Of a stretch of 64,000 bases of DNA, positions 47,561 to 57,360 are shown in pieces; the first letter of the stretch is position 1; every line of letters starts with the position of its first letter. This stretch comes from Vibrio campbellii CAIM 519 = NBRC 15631 = ATCC 25920. Its GTDB lineage: Bacteria; Pseudomonadota; Gammaproteobacteria; Enterobacterales; Vibrionaceae. The notes beneath the pieces were generated by a model. It saw only the letters and a list, made by a program, of their open reading frames with translations, was not told the DNA's origin and searched no databases. The translations under genes and the position numbers were made by a program. The stretch spans positions 1,736,001 through 1,800,000 of the forward strand of contig NZ_CP015863.1 in NCBI RefSeq assembly GCF_002163755.1, read 5' to 3'.

Positions 47561-47785
47561 TTACAGCTTCAGCCATGCATCAGTCCAAGCACTGCCCACG
47601 CCTGGTTCATAAGCGCTTGGTGTTGAGCCACACCACAAACTGTTTGGCCAAGGCTTAAATTGGTAACTTGCACCGTTATTCGTCACCACGTCCCCTGCAG
47701 AATAATTCGTACCTGCTTGATATGCTCTACTGGTTTTATCGATGCCAAAAGCCAAAGCGACTACTGTCAAACCTATCAATTTCAT
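47561..47785 (-). CDS. Orphan carbohydrate-binding module (CBM5/12-like) peptide
   Basis: 74 residues: a signal-peptide-like start (MKLIGLTVVALAFG) followed at once by a chitin-binding module, YQAGTNYSAGDVVTNNGASY then FKPWPNSLWCGSTPSAYEPG and AW.DAWLKL. This module normally sits at the end of Vibrio chitinases and lytic polysaccharide monooxygenases. No enzyme domain is next to it. The signal peptide is imperfect (GIDKTSRA before the module), so it may be a relic of a larger gene or a small secreted chitin binder. Weak ribosome site. Confidence 0.65.
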   Translation of the reverse strand: MKLIGLTVVALAFGIDKTSRAYQAGTNYSAGDVVTNNGASYQFKPWPNSLWCGSTPSAYEPGVGSAWTDAWLKL

Positions 47786-47832
47786 CCATATTAAGTACGA
47801 ATCACTTACTTACCATCATAATGAGGCATTAA

Positions 47833-48315
47833 TTAACGTTCAGATAACGACTTTCTTAACCAATGAATATGATGCCCAAAACCTTGGTTTTCATAGAGAC
47901 AAATCGCTGTCTGGTTAAAGTCCCAAACCTCAACAAACATCTGTTTCACTCCATAATCAACGAACGTCGCCTCAATCTTTTCAATCAAGGCTTTTGCAAT
48001 GCCCTGTTTACGATATTCGGGTAAAACGTACAGCTCATCAACGCTTCCCATCATCACTGGCTTGCTAACCGTAGAAATAAGCTCGCAGAAATGCCCAGAT
48101 ACAAAGCCGATAATCTCATCCTCAACTCTAGCGACATACACCAAACATTCAGGATTATCGAGATAGCGACCAATACTCTTCTCTTGTTCGATTTCTTCTG
48201 CGGTTTTGAAAAATTCCGGAGATTGAATGTGGTGCTCATCATGCAGCTCGAACATTAGGTCGTTAAGTTGTTCAAGATCGTCAAAAAGCGCTGGTTTGAT
48301 TACAAAAGTAGACAT
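47833..48315 (-). CDS. GNAT-family N-acetyltransferase
   Basis: 160 residues from ATG 48315; the frame is open to 48387, but the upstream part is hydrophobic and lies over the prpE terminator, so it is not coding. GNAT motif A is visible: VDELYVLPEYRKQGIAKALIEKIE, with the acetyl-CoA loop RKQGIA. The end FNQTAICLYENQGF is typical. Substrate unknown. It is followed in the same direction by the chitin-binding peptide. Confidence 0.85.
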   Translation of the reverse strand: MSTFVIKPALFDDLEQLNDLMFELHDEHHIQSPEFFKTAEEIEQEKSIGRYLDNPECLVYVARVEDEIIGFVSGHFCELISTVSKPVMMGSVDELYVLPEYRKQGIAKALIEKIEATFVDYGVKQMFVEVWDFNQTAICLYENQGFGHHIHWLRKSLSER

Positions 48316-48384
48316 AGGAAAAGAAGCCAAAAACAGGAATCCATATAGTGTGTGTTTAAACATGCATTTAGGCAAGCAGGAATA

Positions 48385-48415
48385 CAAAAGCCTCTTGCCG
48401 ACAAAGCAAGAGGCT
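48385..48415 (-). terminator. Terminator of the prp operon
   Basis: Stem AGCCTCTTG / CAAGAGGCT, followed on the minus strand by TTTTGT. It lies 61 bases past the prpE stop. Confidence 0.82.
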
Positions 48416-48475
48416 CCGGTGTTTGTGCTTGCTCATAGATAACCTAAGGGCGCACTTAATTAAGATCTTACTTAG

Positions 48476-50356
48476 CTAGCCGCGTTTAAGCACGCGTTCG
48501 ATTTCGCCTAGACTGGATGGGTCATCAATGGTTGATGGCACCACGTATTGCTCGCCATCGGCTATTTGACGAATGGTTCTTCGCAAAATTTTACCTGAGC
48601 GTGTCTTTGGCAAACGATCGACAACCAGCGCATGTTTAAAGCAAGCCACAGCACCAATCTCGCTGCGCACTTTACCCACCAGCTCACCTTCTAGCGTTAG
48701 ATCATCAATCTTCACACCATCTTTAAGCACCACGAAGCCAAGTGGTAGTTGACCTTTTAACTCATCGTGGATACCGACTACCGCACATTCCGCAATCGCT
48801 GGGTGACCGCCCACGATTTCTTCCATTTCGCCGGTAGACAGACGGTGACCTGCAACGTTAATTACGTCATCAATACGACCCATGATAAACAAGTAGCCAT
48901 CATCATCTAGGTAACCGCCATCTCCCGATACGTAGTAACCCGGAAATTGACTTAGATAACCAGTTTCAAAGCGATCATGGTTGCGCCAGACAGTCGGTAG
49001 GCAGCTTGGTGGTAATGGACGTTTCAATGCCACAAAACCTTGCTGATTTGCGCCCACTGGCATGCCCATTTCGTTGAGAATCTCGACCTGATAGCCAGGA
49101 ATCGGCTTGGTAGCAGAGCCCGCTTTTACCGGCATCATCTCGATACCGGTCGGATTGCCCGCTATAGCCCATCCAGTCTCTGTTTGCCACCAGTGGTCAA
49201 TGACCGGCTTATCCGCTTTGCTTTCTACCCATTCTAGGGTTGGTGGGTCAAGACGTTCGCCTGCCATAAAAATAGAAACAAGATTGGACAAGTCGTATTG
49301 CTTAATGAACTCGCCTTCTGGGTCTTCTTTCTTAATTGCACGGAAAGCGGTTGGCGCGGAGAAAAGCACATCCACTTTGTATTCATCACAAACACGCCAG
49401 AATGCACCCGGGTCCGGTGTTCTCACTGGTTTGCCTTCAAATAGAATAGTGGTACAACCATGAATCAGCGGCGCGTACACAATATAGGAGTGACCAACAA
49501 CCCAGCCCACATCCGATGCTGCCCAGAACACACCATCTTGAGGAATGTTATAAATCGACGTCATCGAATATTTCATCGCCACGGCATGACCGCCATTGTC
49601 GCGCACCACGCCTTTTGGTTTCCCTGTTGTGCCAGAAGTATAGAGAATATAAAGAGGATCTGTTGCTAACACAGGGACACACGCATGAGGCAAAGCTTGT
49701 GCGTATTCTTGCTGCCAATCTAAATCACGTTCTAGATTAAGTTCGACTTCGCACTGTGGGCGCTGAAGAACAAAGACTTTCTCTGGCTTCCAACGACTAT
49801 CCATAATGGCTTTATCAACCATAGGTTTGTATGGAATTACCTTATTGATTTCGATGCCACAAGACGCCGTCATGATGACTTTGGGTTCTGCGTCTTCAAT
49901 TCGAACTGCGAGCTCATTCGGGGCAAAACCGCCAAACACCACCGAGTGAATCGCGCCCAATCGAGCACACGCTAACATCGCCATTGCCGCTTCTGGGATC
50001 ATCGGCATATAGATGACCACGCGATCGCCTTTGGTGATACCTTGGTTAGAAAGCATACCCGCAATTTTTTCCACTTGGTCGCGCAGAGCTTGATAGCTAT
50101 AAGATTGTTTTTGCCCCGTCACTGGCGAGTCATAAATCAGTGCGGTTTTCTCGCCTCTCCCTTGATCACAATGATAATCCAACGCGAGCCATGACGTGTT
50201 CAACACGCCGTCAGGAAACCAACGTTCAATCCCATGTTCGTCAGCTTGCAAAATGGTATTTGGCGCTTCAAACCAATCAATGTTTTCAGCTTGAGCACGC
50301 CAAAAGTTTTCCGGTTCATTTTGTGCCCAAAGGTATTCTTTTTGATATGCAGACAT
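48476..50356 (-). CDS. prpE: Propionate-CoA ligase PrpE
   Basis: Activates propionate to propionyl-CoA through an acyl-AMP intermediate. 626 residues from ATG 50356, which has GGAGGAAG upstream (the frame runs on to 50383); E. coli PrpE is 628. AMP-binding motif YTSGTTGKPKG near residue 240, and the C-terminal lysine motif KTRSGKILRR. An acetyl-CoA synthetase relative, but operon context fixes it as PrpE. Last gene of the methylcitrate operon. Confidence 0.93.
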   Translation of the reverse strand: MSAYQKEYLWAQNEPENFWRAQAENIDWFEAPNTILQADEHGIERWFPDGVLNTSWLALDYHCDQGRGEKTALIYDSPVTGQKQSYSYQALRDQVEKIAGMLSNQGITKGDRVVIYMPMIPEAAMAMLACARLGAIHSVVFGGFAPNELAVRIEDAEPKVIMTASCGIEINKVIPYKPMVDKAIMDSRWKPEKVFVLQRPQCEVELNLERDLDWQQEYAQALPHACVPVLATDPLYILYTSGTTGKPKGVVRDNGGHAVAMKYSMTSIYNIPQDGVFWAASDVGWVVGHSYIVYAPLIHGCTTILFEGKPVRTPDPGAFWRVCDEYKVDVLFSAPTAFRAIKKEDPEGEFIKQYDLSNLVSIFMAGERLDPPTLEWVESKADKPVIDHWWQTETGWAIAGNPTGIEMMPVKAGSATKPIPGYQVEILNEMGMPVGANQQGFVALKRPLPPSCLPTVWRNHDRFETGYLSQFPGYYVSGDGGYLDDDGYLFIMGRIDDVINVAGHRLSTGEMEEIVGGHPAIAECAVVGIHDELKGQLPLGFVVLKDGVKIDDLTLEGELVGKVRSEIGAVACFKHALVVDRLPKTRSGKILRRTIRQIADGEQYVVPSTIDDPSSLGEIERVLKRG

Positions 50357-50417
50357 ATTGCTTCCTCCAGTATGTCCTGACATTGCTTTTCTTGAGTATC
50401 ACTACGATACAATTGTG

Positions 50418-51605
50418 CTATTCAAAGACATTGGAGGGAACACGCACAAAGCCCTCCATCAGTATTCTCGCGCTGCGGCTCATGATGGCTTTCTCAACCA
50501 CCCAACCTTGTTCTGTTTGTTTGGCTTTTGCCCCCACCTTAAGCGTTCCTGATGGATGCCCAAACGTCACAGATTCTCTCTCGCCGCCGCCAGCGGCCAA
50601 ATTAACCACAGTACCGGGAACGCATGCAGCGGAGGCAATGGCAACCGCTGCGGTTCCCATCATGGCGTGGTGAAGTTTGCCCATAGATAAAGCTCGGACG
50701 AGAATATCGACCTCACCTGCCTCTACGGCTTTACCACTCGACGATAAATAGGATTTAGGCTGGGAAACAAACGCAATCTTAGGCGTATGTTGACGTGTTT
50801 GAGCCTCTTCGAGCGAATCAATCAGCCCCATTTTTAGCGCGCCATGAGCACGAATGGACTCAAACCTCGCGAGCGCAAATTCATCGTTATTGATGTCATC
50901 TTGAAGCTCAGTGCCTTGGTAACCCAGCGCTTCTGCGTCTACGAAGATTGTCGGTATGCCTGCGTTGATGAAGGTGGCATTGAAGGTCCCTACATCTGGC
51001 ACGACTAAATCGTCTACTAGATTGCCGGTTGGAAACATGCTGCCTTCGCCATCAGCAGGGTCGACAAAATCAACTTGGATTTCCGCCGCTGGGAACGTCA
51101 CACCATCAAGCTCAAACTCCCCTGTTTCTTGAACGAAACCATTTACGATTGGCACATGAATCAATATGGTTTTGCCAATATTTACCTGCCATACACGAAC
51201 GGTAACGATGCCGTTTTGAGGAATACGATCTTCGTCGATCAACCTTGCATGAATGGCGAAAGGTCCGACTGCAGCAGAAAGGTTGCCACAGTTACCACTC
51301 CAATCGACAAATGGCTGATCTATCGATACTTGTCCGAATAGGTAATCAACGTCGTGAGCAACTCCCTTACTGCGCGACACAATCACAGTTTTACTGGTGC
51401 TGGAAGTCGCGCCGCCCATGCCATCAATTTGTTTGGCATACGGGTCTGGGCTACCAATCACACGAAGTAGCAGTTTGTCTCTTGCCTCGCCTGCAACTTG
51501 CGCAGGATGTGGCAAATCTTCAAGGTTGAAGAACACCCCTTTGCTCGTACCTCCGCGCATGTAAGTCGCCGGGACTTTGATTTGGCTTTGCATCTTGCTA
51601 TCCAT
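50418..51605 (-). CDS. prpF: 2-methylaconitate cis-trans isomerase PrpF
   Basis: Works with AcnD to turn 2-methylcitrate into 2-methyl-cis-aconitate in bacteria that lack PrpD. 395 residues. DapF-like fold; motifs MRGGTSKGVFF near the start, DGMGGATSSTSK, and SGNCGNLSAAVGP with the catalytic-region cysteine. Start ATG 51605 has GGAG 7 bases upstream. 23 bases after acnD. Confidence 0.94.
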   Translation of the reverse strand: MDSKMQSQIKVPATYMRGGTSKGVFFNLEDLPHPAQVAGEARDKLLLRVIGSPDPYAKQIDGMGGATSSTSKTVIVSRSKGVAHDVDYLFGQVSIDQPFVDWSGNCGNLSAAVGPFAIHARLIDEDRIPQNGIVTVRVWQVNIGKTILIHVPIVNGFVQETGEFELDGVTFPAAEIQVDFVDPADGEGSMFPTGNLVDDLVVPDVGTFNATFINAGIPTIFVDAEALGYQGTELQDDINNDEFALARFESIRAHGALKMGLIDSLEEAQTRQHTPKIAFVSQPKSYLSSSGKAVEAGEVDILVRALSMGKLHHAMMGTAAVAIASAACVPGTVVNLAAGGGERESVTFGHPSGTLKVGAKAKQTEQGWVVEKAIMSRSARILMEGFVRVPSNVFE

Positions 51606-51628
51606 ATCTTGCTCCGTTATTGCGCTAT

Positions 51629-54238
51629 CTATTGCGAGAGGAAATCTTGAGCAAAGCGCTGTAACACACCGCCCGCTTTGTACACGTGAACTTCATCTTC
51701 GGTATCGAGTCGACAAGTCACCGGCACATCAACCTTTTTGCCATTAGCACGGGTAATCACCAACGCCAAATCAGCACCAGGATTGATATCGCCTATAACG
51801 TCATAAAGTTCAGTGCCATCTAATTCGAGTGTCTTTCGGTTCACACCATCTTTAAATTGCAGAGGAAGTACGCCCATCCCAACTAAGTTGGTACGGTGAA
51901 TACGCTCAAACCCTTCAGCTACAATGGCTTCTACACCCGCCAAGCGAACGCCTTTCGCCGCCCAATCTCGCGACGAACCTTGACCATAATCCGCACCTGC
52001 GACCACGATAAGTGGCTGCTTACGATTCATGTAAGTCTCAATCGCTTCCCACATGCGCGTCACTTTGCCTTCAGGTTCAACTCTCGCCAGCGATCCTTGC
52101 ACAACTTCGCCATTTTCCTTGACCATTTCGTTAAAAAGTTTTGGGTTAGCGAAAGTAGCGCGCTGCGCGGTTAAGTGATCGCCTCGGTGTGTGGCGTATG
52201 AGTTAAAGTCTTCTTCTGGCACGCCCATCTTCGCGAGGTATTCGCCTGCGGCGCTGCTTGCCAAAATTGCGTTCGATGGCGACAAATGGTCGGTTGTAAT
52301 GTTGTCGCCTAAAATGGCAAGAGGACGCATTGAAGACAGAGTTCGCTCACCAGCCAGTGCTCCCTCCCCCTCTTTTTGCCAGTAGGGAGGTCTTCGGATA
52401 TACGTACTCATCGGACGCCAATCATAGAGCGGATTCGGGTTACGAGCCTCATCATTCAGTTTGAACATTTGAATGTAGACTTGATTAAACTGATCTGGCT
52501 TAACGTACTCACCCACCACAGCATCAATTTCTTCATCCGTTGGCCACAAGTCGTTGAGATAAACCGGCTTACCGTCTTTGTCTGTACCTAAAGAATCACG
52601 TTCGATATCAAAACGAATCGTACCAGCTAACGCGTAAGCAACGACCAAAGGTGGCGATGCTAAAAATGCTTGTTTTGCGTAAGGATGAATTCGACCATCA
52701 AAGTTGCGGTTCCCAGAAAGTACCGCCGTTGAATACATATCTCGGTCGATGATTTCTTGTTGAATTTTCGGGTCAAGTGCGCCACTCATACCGTTACAGG
52801 TTGTACACGCATAAGCGACGATACCAAAACCAAGCTTCTCCAATTCGGGGAGTAATCCAGATTCTTCAAGGTAGAGTCGAGCAACTTTAGAACCCGGAGC
52901 AAATGAAGACTTCACCCAAGGTTTGCGCACCAAGCCAAGCTCATTCGCTTTCTTAGCGACCAAACCCGCTGCGACAACGTTTCTTGGGTTACTGGTGTTG
53001 GTACAGGAGGTAATCGCTGCGATGATCACAGCGCCGTCTGGAAGTTCGCCTTCTTTCTCTTGCCATTCACCAGAAACGCCGCGCTCAGCAAGCTCTGACG
53101 TAGGTAAACGGCGATGAGGATTTGATGGACCAGCCAGATTGCGTCCGACCTGAGACAAATCAAACTCAAGTACGCGTTCGTAAACGGCAGTATCTAAGTC
53201 ATCTGCCCATAGACCGGTTTGCTTGGCGTACCTCTCGACCAAGTCGACCTGTTGATCATCACGTCCTGTCAGTTTGAGGTAATTAATGGTCTGCTCATCA
53301 ATGTAGAACATTCCAGCGGTTGCGCCGTATTCTGGCGTCATGTTTGAGATGGTCGCGCGGTCACCAATGGTTAGGTCTCGCGCCCCTTCGCCAAAGAATT
53401 CGAGATAGGATGAAACCACGCGTTCATTTCGCAGAAACTCGGTAATCGCTAGTACGATATCGGTGGCGGTAATACCCGGTTGACGCTTACCAGTAAGCTT
53501 CACACCAACAATGTCTGGCAGACGCATCATCGACGGGCGACCAAGCATCACTGTCTCCGCCTCTAAACCACCGACACCAATCGCAATAACGCCAAGTGAA
53601 TCCACGTGAGGAGTGTGACTGTCCGTGCCGACACAGGTATCAGGGTAAGCAATGCCCTGCTTGGCTTGCACAACCGGAGACATTTTCTCCAAGTTGATTT
53701 GGTGCATGATTCCGTTACCCGCAGGAATAACGCTGACGTTTTCAAACGCCGTTTTACACCATTCAATAAAGTGGAATCGGTCTTCGTTTCTGCGCTCTTC
53801 TATCGCGCGGTTTTTCTCAAACGCGTCTGGGTCAAAGCCTGCGTGTTCGACCGCCAGTGAATGGTCGACAATCAATTGTGTTTCAACCACCGGATTTACT
53901 TTCGCTGGGTCACCGCCTTGTTCGGCAATCGCATCACGCAGACCAGCGAGGTCGACTAAAGCGGTTTGTCCAAGGATGTCATGACAAACCACGCGCGCCG
54001 GATACCAAGGAAAATCAAGGTCACGCTTGCGTTCTATCAACTGTTTTAAGCTATCAGTGAGCGTATTTGGATCGCAGCGACGAACTAACTGCTCGGCTAA
54101 AACGCGTGAGGTGTATGGGAGCTTTTCATAGGCTCCAGGAGAAATATCGTTAACTGCTTCTCGGGTATCAAAATAATCGAGTTGGGTTCCCGGGAGCGGC
54201 TTACGATATTGAGTATTTATATTTGTGGTGATGCTCAT
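51629..54238 (-). CDS. acnD: Fe/S-dependent 2-methylisocitrate dehydratase AcnD
   Basis: Aconitase-family enzyme dehydrating 2-methylcitrate. 869 residues. Cluster cysteines: ITSCTNTSNP and YACTTCNGMSG. Swivel domain marks DNITTDHLSPS and GADYGQGSSRDWAA. The N-terminus (YRKPLPGTQLDYFDTREAV) is the AcnD type and distinguishes it from AcnA. It stands between prpC and prpF as usual in Shewanella/Vibrio. Confidence 0.94.
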   Translation of the reverse strand: MSITTNINTQYRKPLPGTQLDYFDTREAVNDISPGAYEKLPYTSRVLAEQLVRRCDPNTLTDSLKQLIERKRDLDFPWYPARVVCHDILGQTALVDLAGLRDAIAEQGGDPAKVNPVVETQLIVDHSLAVEHAGFDPDAFEKNRAIEERRNEDRFHFIEWCKTAFENVSVIPAGNGIMHQINLEKMSPVVQAKQGIAYPDTCVGTDSHTPHVDSLGVIAIGVGGLEAETVMLGRPSMMRLPDIVGVKLTGKRQPGITATDIVLAITEFLRNERVVSSYLEFFGEGARDLTIGDRATISNMTPEYGATAGMFYIDEQTINYLKLTGRDDQQVDLVERYAKQTGLWADDLDTAVYERVLEFDLSQVGRNLAGPSNPHRRLPTSELAERGVSGEWQEKEGELPDGAVIIAAITSCTNTSNPRNVVAAGLVAKKANELGLVRKPWVKSSFAPGSKVARLYLEESGLLPELEKLGFGIVAYACTTCNGMSGALDPKIQQEIIDRDMYSTAVLSGNRNFDGRIHPYAKQAFLASPPLVVAYALAGTIRFDIERDSLGTDKDGKPVYLNDLWPTDEEIDAVVGEYVKPDQFNQVYIQMFKLNDEARNPNPLYDWRPMSTYIRRPPYWQKEGEGALAGERTLSSMRPLAILGDNITTDHLSPSNAILASSAAGEYLAKMGVPEEDFNSYATHRGDHLTAQRATFANPKLFNEMVKENGEVVQGSLARVEPEGKVTRMWEAIETYMNRKQPLIVVAGADYGQGSSRDWAAKGVRLAGVEAIVAEGFERIHRTNLVGMGVLPLQFKDGVNRKTLELDGTELYDVIGDINPGADLALVITRANGKKVDVPVTCRLDTEDEVHVYKAGGVLQRFAQDFLSQ

Positions 54239-54318
54239 AGGCTTGCTTCCGCTTTAGTGTACATCTTGTGCCTGAACGCACCGCGATACTGTTTTTGAAA
54301 TGGATTCGCGGTGAAAGA

Positions 54319-54365
54319 GACGCCCCTTGTGATTGCCATCAAGACGAAACTCACAAAGAGGCGTC
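54319..54365 (-). repeat. Inverted repeat in the prpC-acnD gap
   Basis: Arms GACGCCCCTTGTGA and TCACAAAGAGGCGTC, imperfect, 18-base loop. No T tract, so more likely an mRNA-stabilising or processing hairpin than a terminator. Confidence 0.55.
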
Positions 54366-54370
54366 ACGCG

Positions 54371-55513
54371 CTAGCGTTGTTCGATTGGCACCCAGTCTTG
54401 ATGATCCGGTCCGGTATAATCCGCACTTGGGCGAATGATTCGATTGTTCGCGCGTTGTTCATACACGTGCGCCGCCCAACCTGTCAGTCGGCTCATCACA
54501 AAGATTGGTGTAAACAATTTGGTTGGAATATCCATGAAGTGGTAAGCCGAAGCATGGAAGAAGTCGGCATTACAGAACAGACCTTTCTCTCGCTTCATGA
54601 CGGATTCCACGCGCTCAGAAACTGCGTAAAGATGCGTGTCACCCACCTCTTTCGATAACGCTTCTGACCAACGCTTGATCAGTGCATTACGAGGGTCACT
54701 TTCACGATAAATCGCATGACCAAAGCCCATGATTTTGTCTTTGTTCTCTAGCATCTGAAGAATATTGGCTTCTGCCTCATCCGGCGTCTGCCAATCTTGA
54801 ATCATTTCCATCGCTGCTTCGTTTGCCCCACCATGAAGTGGGCCACGTAACGTACCGATAGCAGCCGTAATACAAGAATGAAGATCAGAAAGCGTAGAAG
54901 CACACACGCGCGCAGCAAATGTTGAGGCATTGAATTCATGCTCTGCATAAAGAATCAAAGAACAGTGCATCACCTTTTTGTGCGTTTCGCTTGGTGCTTT
55001 ATCGGTAAGCAGTTTCAGGAAGTAGCCACCAATGCAGTCTTCACTGCTATCGAGAGTTTTGATTCGTACGCCATCGTGGCTGAAGCGATACCAGTAACAG
55101 ATGATCGCAGGGAAAAGCGCCAGCATTCGCTCAGTAGCATGGAGCTGTTGCTCAAAGTCAATTTCCTGTTCTAAGTTACCCAGCATAGAACACCCCGTGC
55201 GCATGACATCCATTGGGTGAGCATCGGCAGGGATCAGTTCTAACGCCTGTTTAAGCTCCGCTGGTAAACCACGCAAGCTCAATAGATGTGTCTTGTAGGC
55301 GTCTAGCTCTTGTTGATTAGGTAAGTGACCGCGTAACAGTAAATGCGCCACTTCTTCAAATTGAGCATGATTTGCCAAGTCCGTAATATCGTAACCACGA
55401 TACGTTAGACCTGTCCCCGTTTTACCGACAGTGCATAAAGCTGTGCTTCCAGCGCTTTGGCCGCGTAGACCTGCGCCACCTATCTCAGCTTTCTTTTCTA
55501 CAGAATGAGGCAT
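54371..55513 (-). CDS. prpC: 2-methylcitrate synthase PrpC
   Basis: Condenses propionyl-CoA with oxaloacetate. 380 residues, short type II-like citrate synthase. Motifs: GLTYRGYDITDLA, LHGGANEAAM with the catalytic His, MGFGHAIYRESDPRN, and the catalytic Asp region in FCNADFFHASAYH. Flanked by hairpin-bearing gaps of about 130 bases on each side, unlike the tight spacing elsewhere in the operon. Confidence 0.94.
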   Translation of the reverse strand: MPHSVEKKAEIGGAGLRGQSAGSTALCTVGKTGTGLTYRGYDITDLANHAQFEEVAHLLLRGHLPNQQELDAYKTHLLSLRGLPAELKQALELIPADAHPMDVMRTGCSMLGNLEQEIDFEQQLHATERMLALFPAIICYWYRFSHDGVRIKTLDSSEDCIGGYFLKLLTDKAPSETHKKVMHCSLILYAEHEFNASTFAARVCASTLSDLHSCITAAIGTLRGPLHGGANEAAMEMIQDWQTPDEAEANILQMLENKDKIMGFGHAIYRESDPRNALIKRWSEALSKEVGDTHLYAVSERVESVMKREKGLFCNADFFHASAYHFMDIPTKLFTPIFVMSRLTGWAAHVYEQRANNRIIRPSADYTGPDHQDWVPIEQR

Positions 55514-55530
55514 TGTTGAACTCCTTTTCT

Positions 55531-55570
55531 GTCTGATTTGGCTCTCTTAATGGGCGCTTTTGAATCAGAC
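55531..55570 (-). repeat. Inverted repeat in the prpB-prpC gap
   Basis: Perfect 8-base arms GTCTGATT / AATCAGAC around a 24-base loop that itself can pair partly. No T tract. Confidence 0.5.
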
Positions 55571-55641
55571 AATTTTCACGTTATTGGATGAGATTCTTAA
55601 ATAGTATTTGTCTTGGGCTTCCGTTTGTTTCTTAGTTGACC

Positions 55642-56538
55642 TTATTTACCTTCGGAGAACAGCTTGTCTAACTTATTCTCGTAGTCGTGGTAATTAAGGT
55701 GCTCATACAGCTCTTTTCGTGTCTGCATTGAATCAAGCAACGCTTCTTGGTTACCAACTTCTAGCAAGTGTTTGTAAACCATCTCGGCAGCTTTGTTCAT
55801 CGCACGGAATGCGCTCAATGGGTACAAAACCATGTCCACGTTGGATTGGGCTAACTCTTCACAGCCGTAAAGTGGCGTTTGTCCAAACTCAGTAATGTTG
55901 GCAAGAATTGGCACGTGCTTCCCTGTAGCTTGCTCTAGCACTGTTGAGAACTGTTGATATTGGTCTAGCTGGTTCATCGCCTCCGGGAAAATCATATCTG
56001 CGCCCGCTTCCACACATGCAATCGCACGTTCAATCGCACTGTCCATGCCTTCAACCGCTAACGCATCGGTACGAGCCATAATGACAAAGCTCTCGTCATT
56101 ACGTGCATCCACCGCCGCTTTCACTCGGTCGACCATTTCTTGTTGGCTAACAATCGCTTTGTTTGGACGATGGCCGCAACGCTTTTGCGCCACTTGGTCT
56201 TCCATGTGTACTGCCGCCGCTCCCGCTTTTTCCATCGCTTTAATGGTGCGAGCAATATTAAAAGCACCGCCAAAGCCAGTATCGATATCAACCAGTAACG
56301 GCAAATCACTCGCGTTGGTGATGCGGTCTACATCCACCAAAATATCGTTCAGTGTCGTAATACCAAGATCTGGCAAACCGTAGGATGCGTTAGCGATGCC
56401 GCCACCCGACAAGTAGATAGCTTGGTGACCCAAGTTTTTCGCCATCATGGCGCAGTATGGGTTAATGGTGCCGACGATCTGCAGCGGGTTGTTTTGCTCA
56501 ATGGCGAGTCTGAACTTCGCCCCCGGAGATAAGCTCAT
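55642..56538 (-). CDS. prpB: 2-methylisocitrate lyase PrpB
   Basis: Splits 2-methylisocitrate to pyruvate and succinate. 298 residues, isocitrate-lyase superfamily. The catalytic motif KRCGHRP is intact; LVDIDTGFGGAFNIART binds the metal and substrate. 12 bases after the GntR regulator gene, so co-transcribed with it. Confidence 0.95.
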   Translation of the reverse strand: MSLSPGAKFRLAIEQNNPLQIVGTINPYCAMMAKNLGHQAIYLSGGGIANASYGLPDLGITTLNDILVDVDRITNASDLPLLVDIDTGFGGAFNIARTIKAMEKAGAAAVHMEDQVAQKRCGHRPNKAIVSQQEMVDRVKAAVDARNDESFVIMARTDALAVEGMDSAIERAIACVEAGADMIFPEAMNQLDQYQQFSTVLEQATGKHVPILANITEFGQTPLYGCEELAQSNVDMVLYPLSAFRAMNKAAEMVYKHLLEVGNQEALLDSMQTRKELYEHLNYHDYENKLDKLFSEGK

Positions 56539-56550
56539 GACAATTTCCTT

Positions 56551-57276
56551 CTAGTCTTGTTCTCTATCTTTACTTTCAGAATGTAGAATCTGTAATTCGA
56601 TAAGTTTTCGGCTGCCTGAGATGTGCCTTCTCATCAGCATTTCTGCCAGCTCTTCATCACGATTGTGAATCGCTTGCAGAATGAATTTGTGTTCATTGAG
56701 TGCTTCAATAGGACGAGATTGCGCACGTGGCGATTGGTAGCGATACATGCGCAACAAGTGATACAGCTCGTCGCAAAGCAAAGAGATAAGCTTGCTGTTT
56801 CGGCTCGCTTGAATGATTCGATAATGGAAGTCGAAGTCACCATGCTGGTGGAAGTAAGACGCCCCTTCAACTTCATAGATGTGTTTGGAATGTGTCGACA
56901 ATAGCATTTCCAAACTCAGTAATTCTTCTTGAGTGATATGGCGAGCCGCGAGTCTGGCAGCCATGCCCTCTAATGCTTCGCGAACGGAATACAATTCTAT
57001 GAGTTTTTCTGGAGAGAAAGTGATAACTCGAGCACCAACATGTGGAATACGCTCAATCAACCCAAGTCCTTCAAGGCGCATCATGGCTTCACGTAAAGGA
57101 CCTCTACTCACTTGATATTTCTTGGCTAATTCAGGCTCTGAGATTTTACTGCCCGGTTCGATTTCACCACTTACGATCGCTTCCACTAACGATTCGGTCA
57201 GCGATTCAGATTTAGTGTGCTCCTTCTCAGAGACAATCACTTTATGACGAGTTTTCAATTCTGTATTCATATTCAA
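56551..57276 (-). CDS. GntR-family (FCD) regulator of the methylcitrate operon
   Basis: 241 residues. Winged helix-turn-helix near residues 45-95 (LAKKYQVSRGPLREAMMRLE, then IERIPHVGARV), and an FCD ligand-binding domain with the three-histidine metal-site pattern (H..FHYRIIQASRN). First gene of the operon, so autoregulated if it binds upstream. The three ATTGTCGACAAT palindromes in the 370 bases before it are the likely operators. Acts in place of the sigma-54 PrpR activator used by E. coli. Ligand probably a methylcitrate-cycle acid (inference). Confidence 0.9.
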   Translation of the reverse strand: MNMNTELKTRHKVIVSEKEHTKSESLTESLVEAIVSGEIEPGSKISEPELAKKYQVSRGPLREAMMRLEGLGLIERIPHVGARVITFSPEKLIELYSVREALEGMAARLAARHITQEELLSLEMLLSTHSKHIYEVEGASYFHQHGDFDFHYRIIQASRNSKLISLLCDELYHLLRMYRYQSPRAQSRPIEALNEHKFILQAIHNRDEELAEMLMRRHISGSRKLIELQILHSESKDREQD

Positions 57277-57298
57277 GGCACTCGTATTTAGAAATCAA

Positions 57299-57310
57299 AG
57301 TGTCAACAAT
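57299..57310 (-). promoter_or_regulatory. Degenerate prp operator
   Basis: AGTGTCAACAAT, two mismatches to ATTGTCGACAAT; 23 bases from the regulator start codon. Confidence 0.4.
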
Positions 57311-57341
57311 TTGTTAACCTGAATATAAAATAGACGAACAT

Positions 57342-57353
57342 ATTGTCGACAAT
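57342..57353 (-). promoter_or_regulatory. Prp operator 1 (perfect palindrome)
   Basis: ATTGTCGACAAT, a perfect 12-base palindrome upstream of the GntR regulator gene. Its centre is 19 bases from operator 2. Confidence 0.7.
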
Positions 57354-57360
57354 CAAGTGA

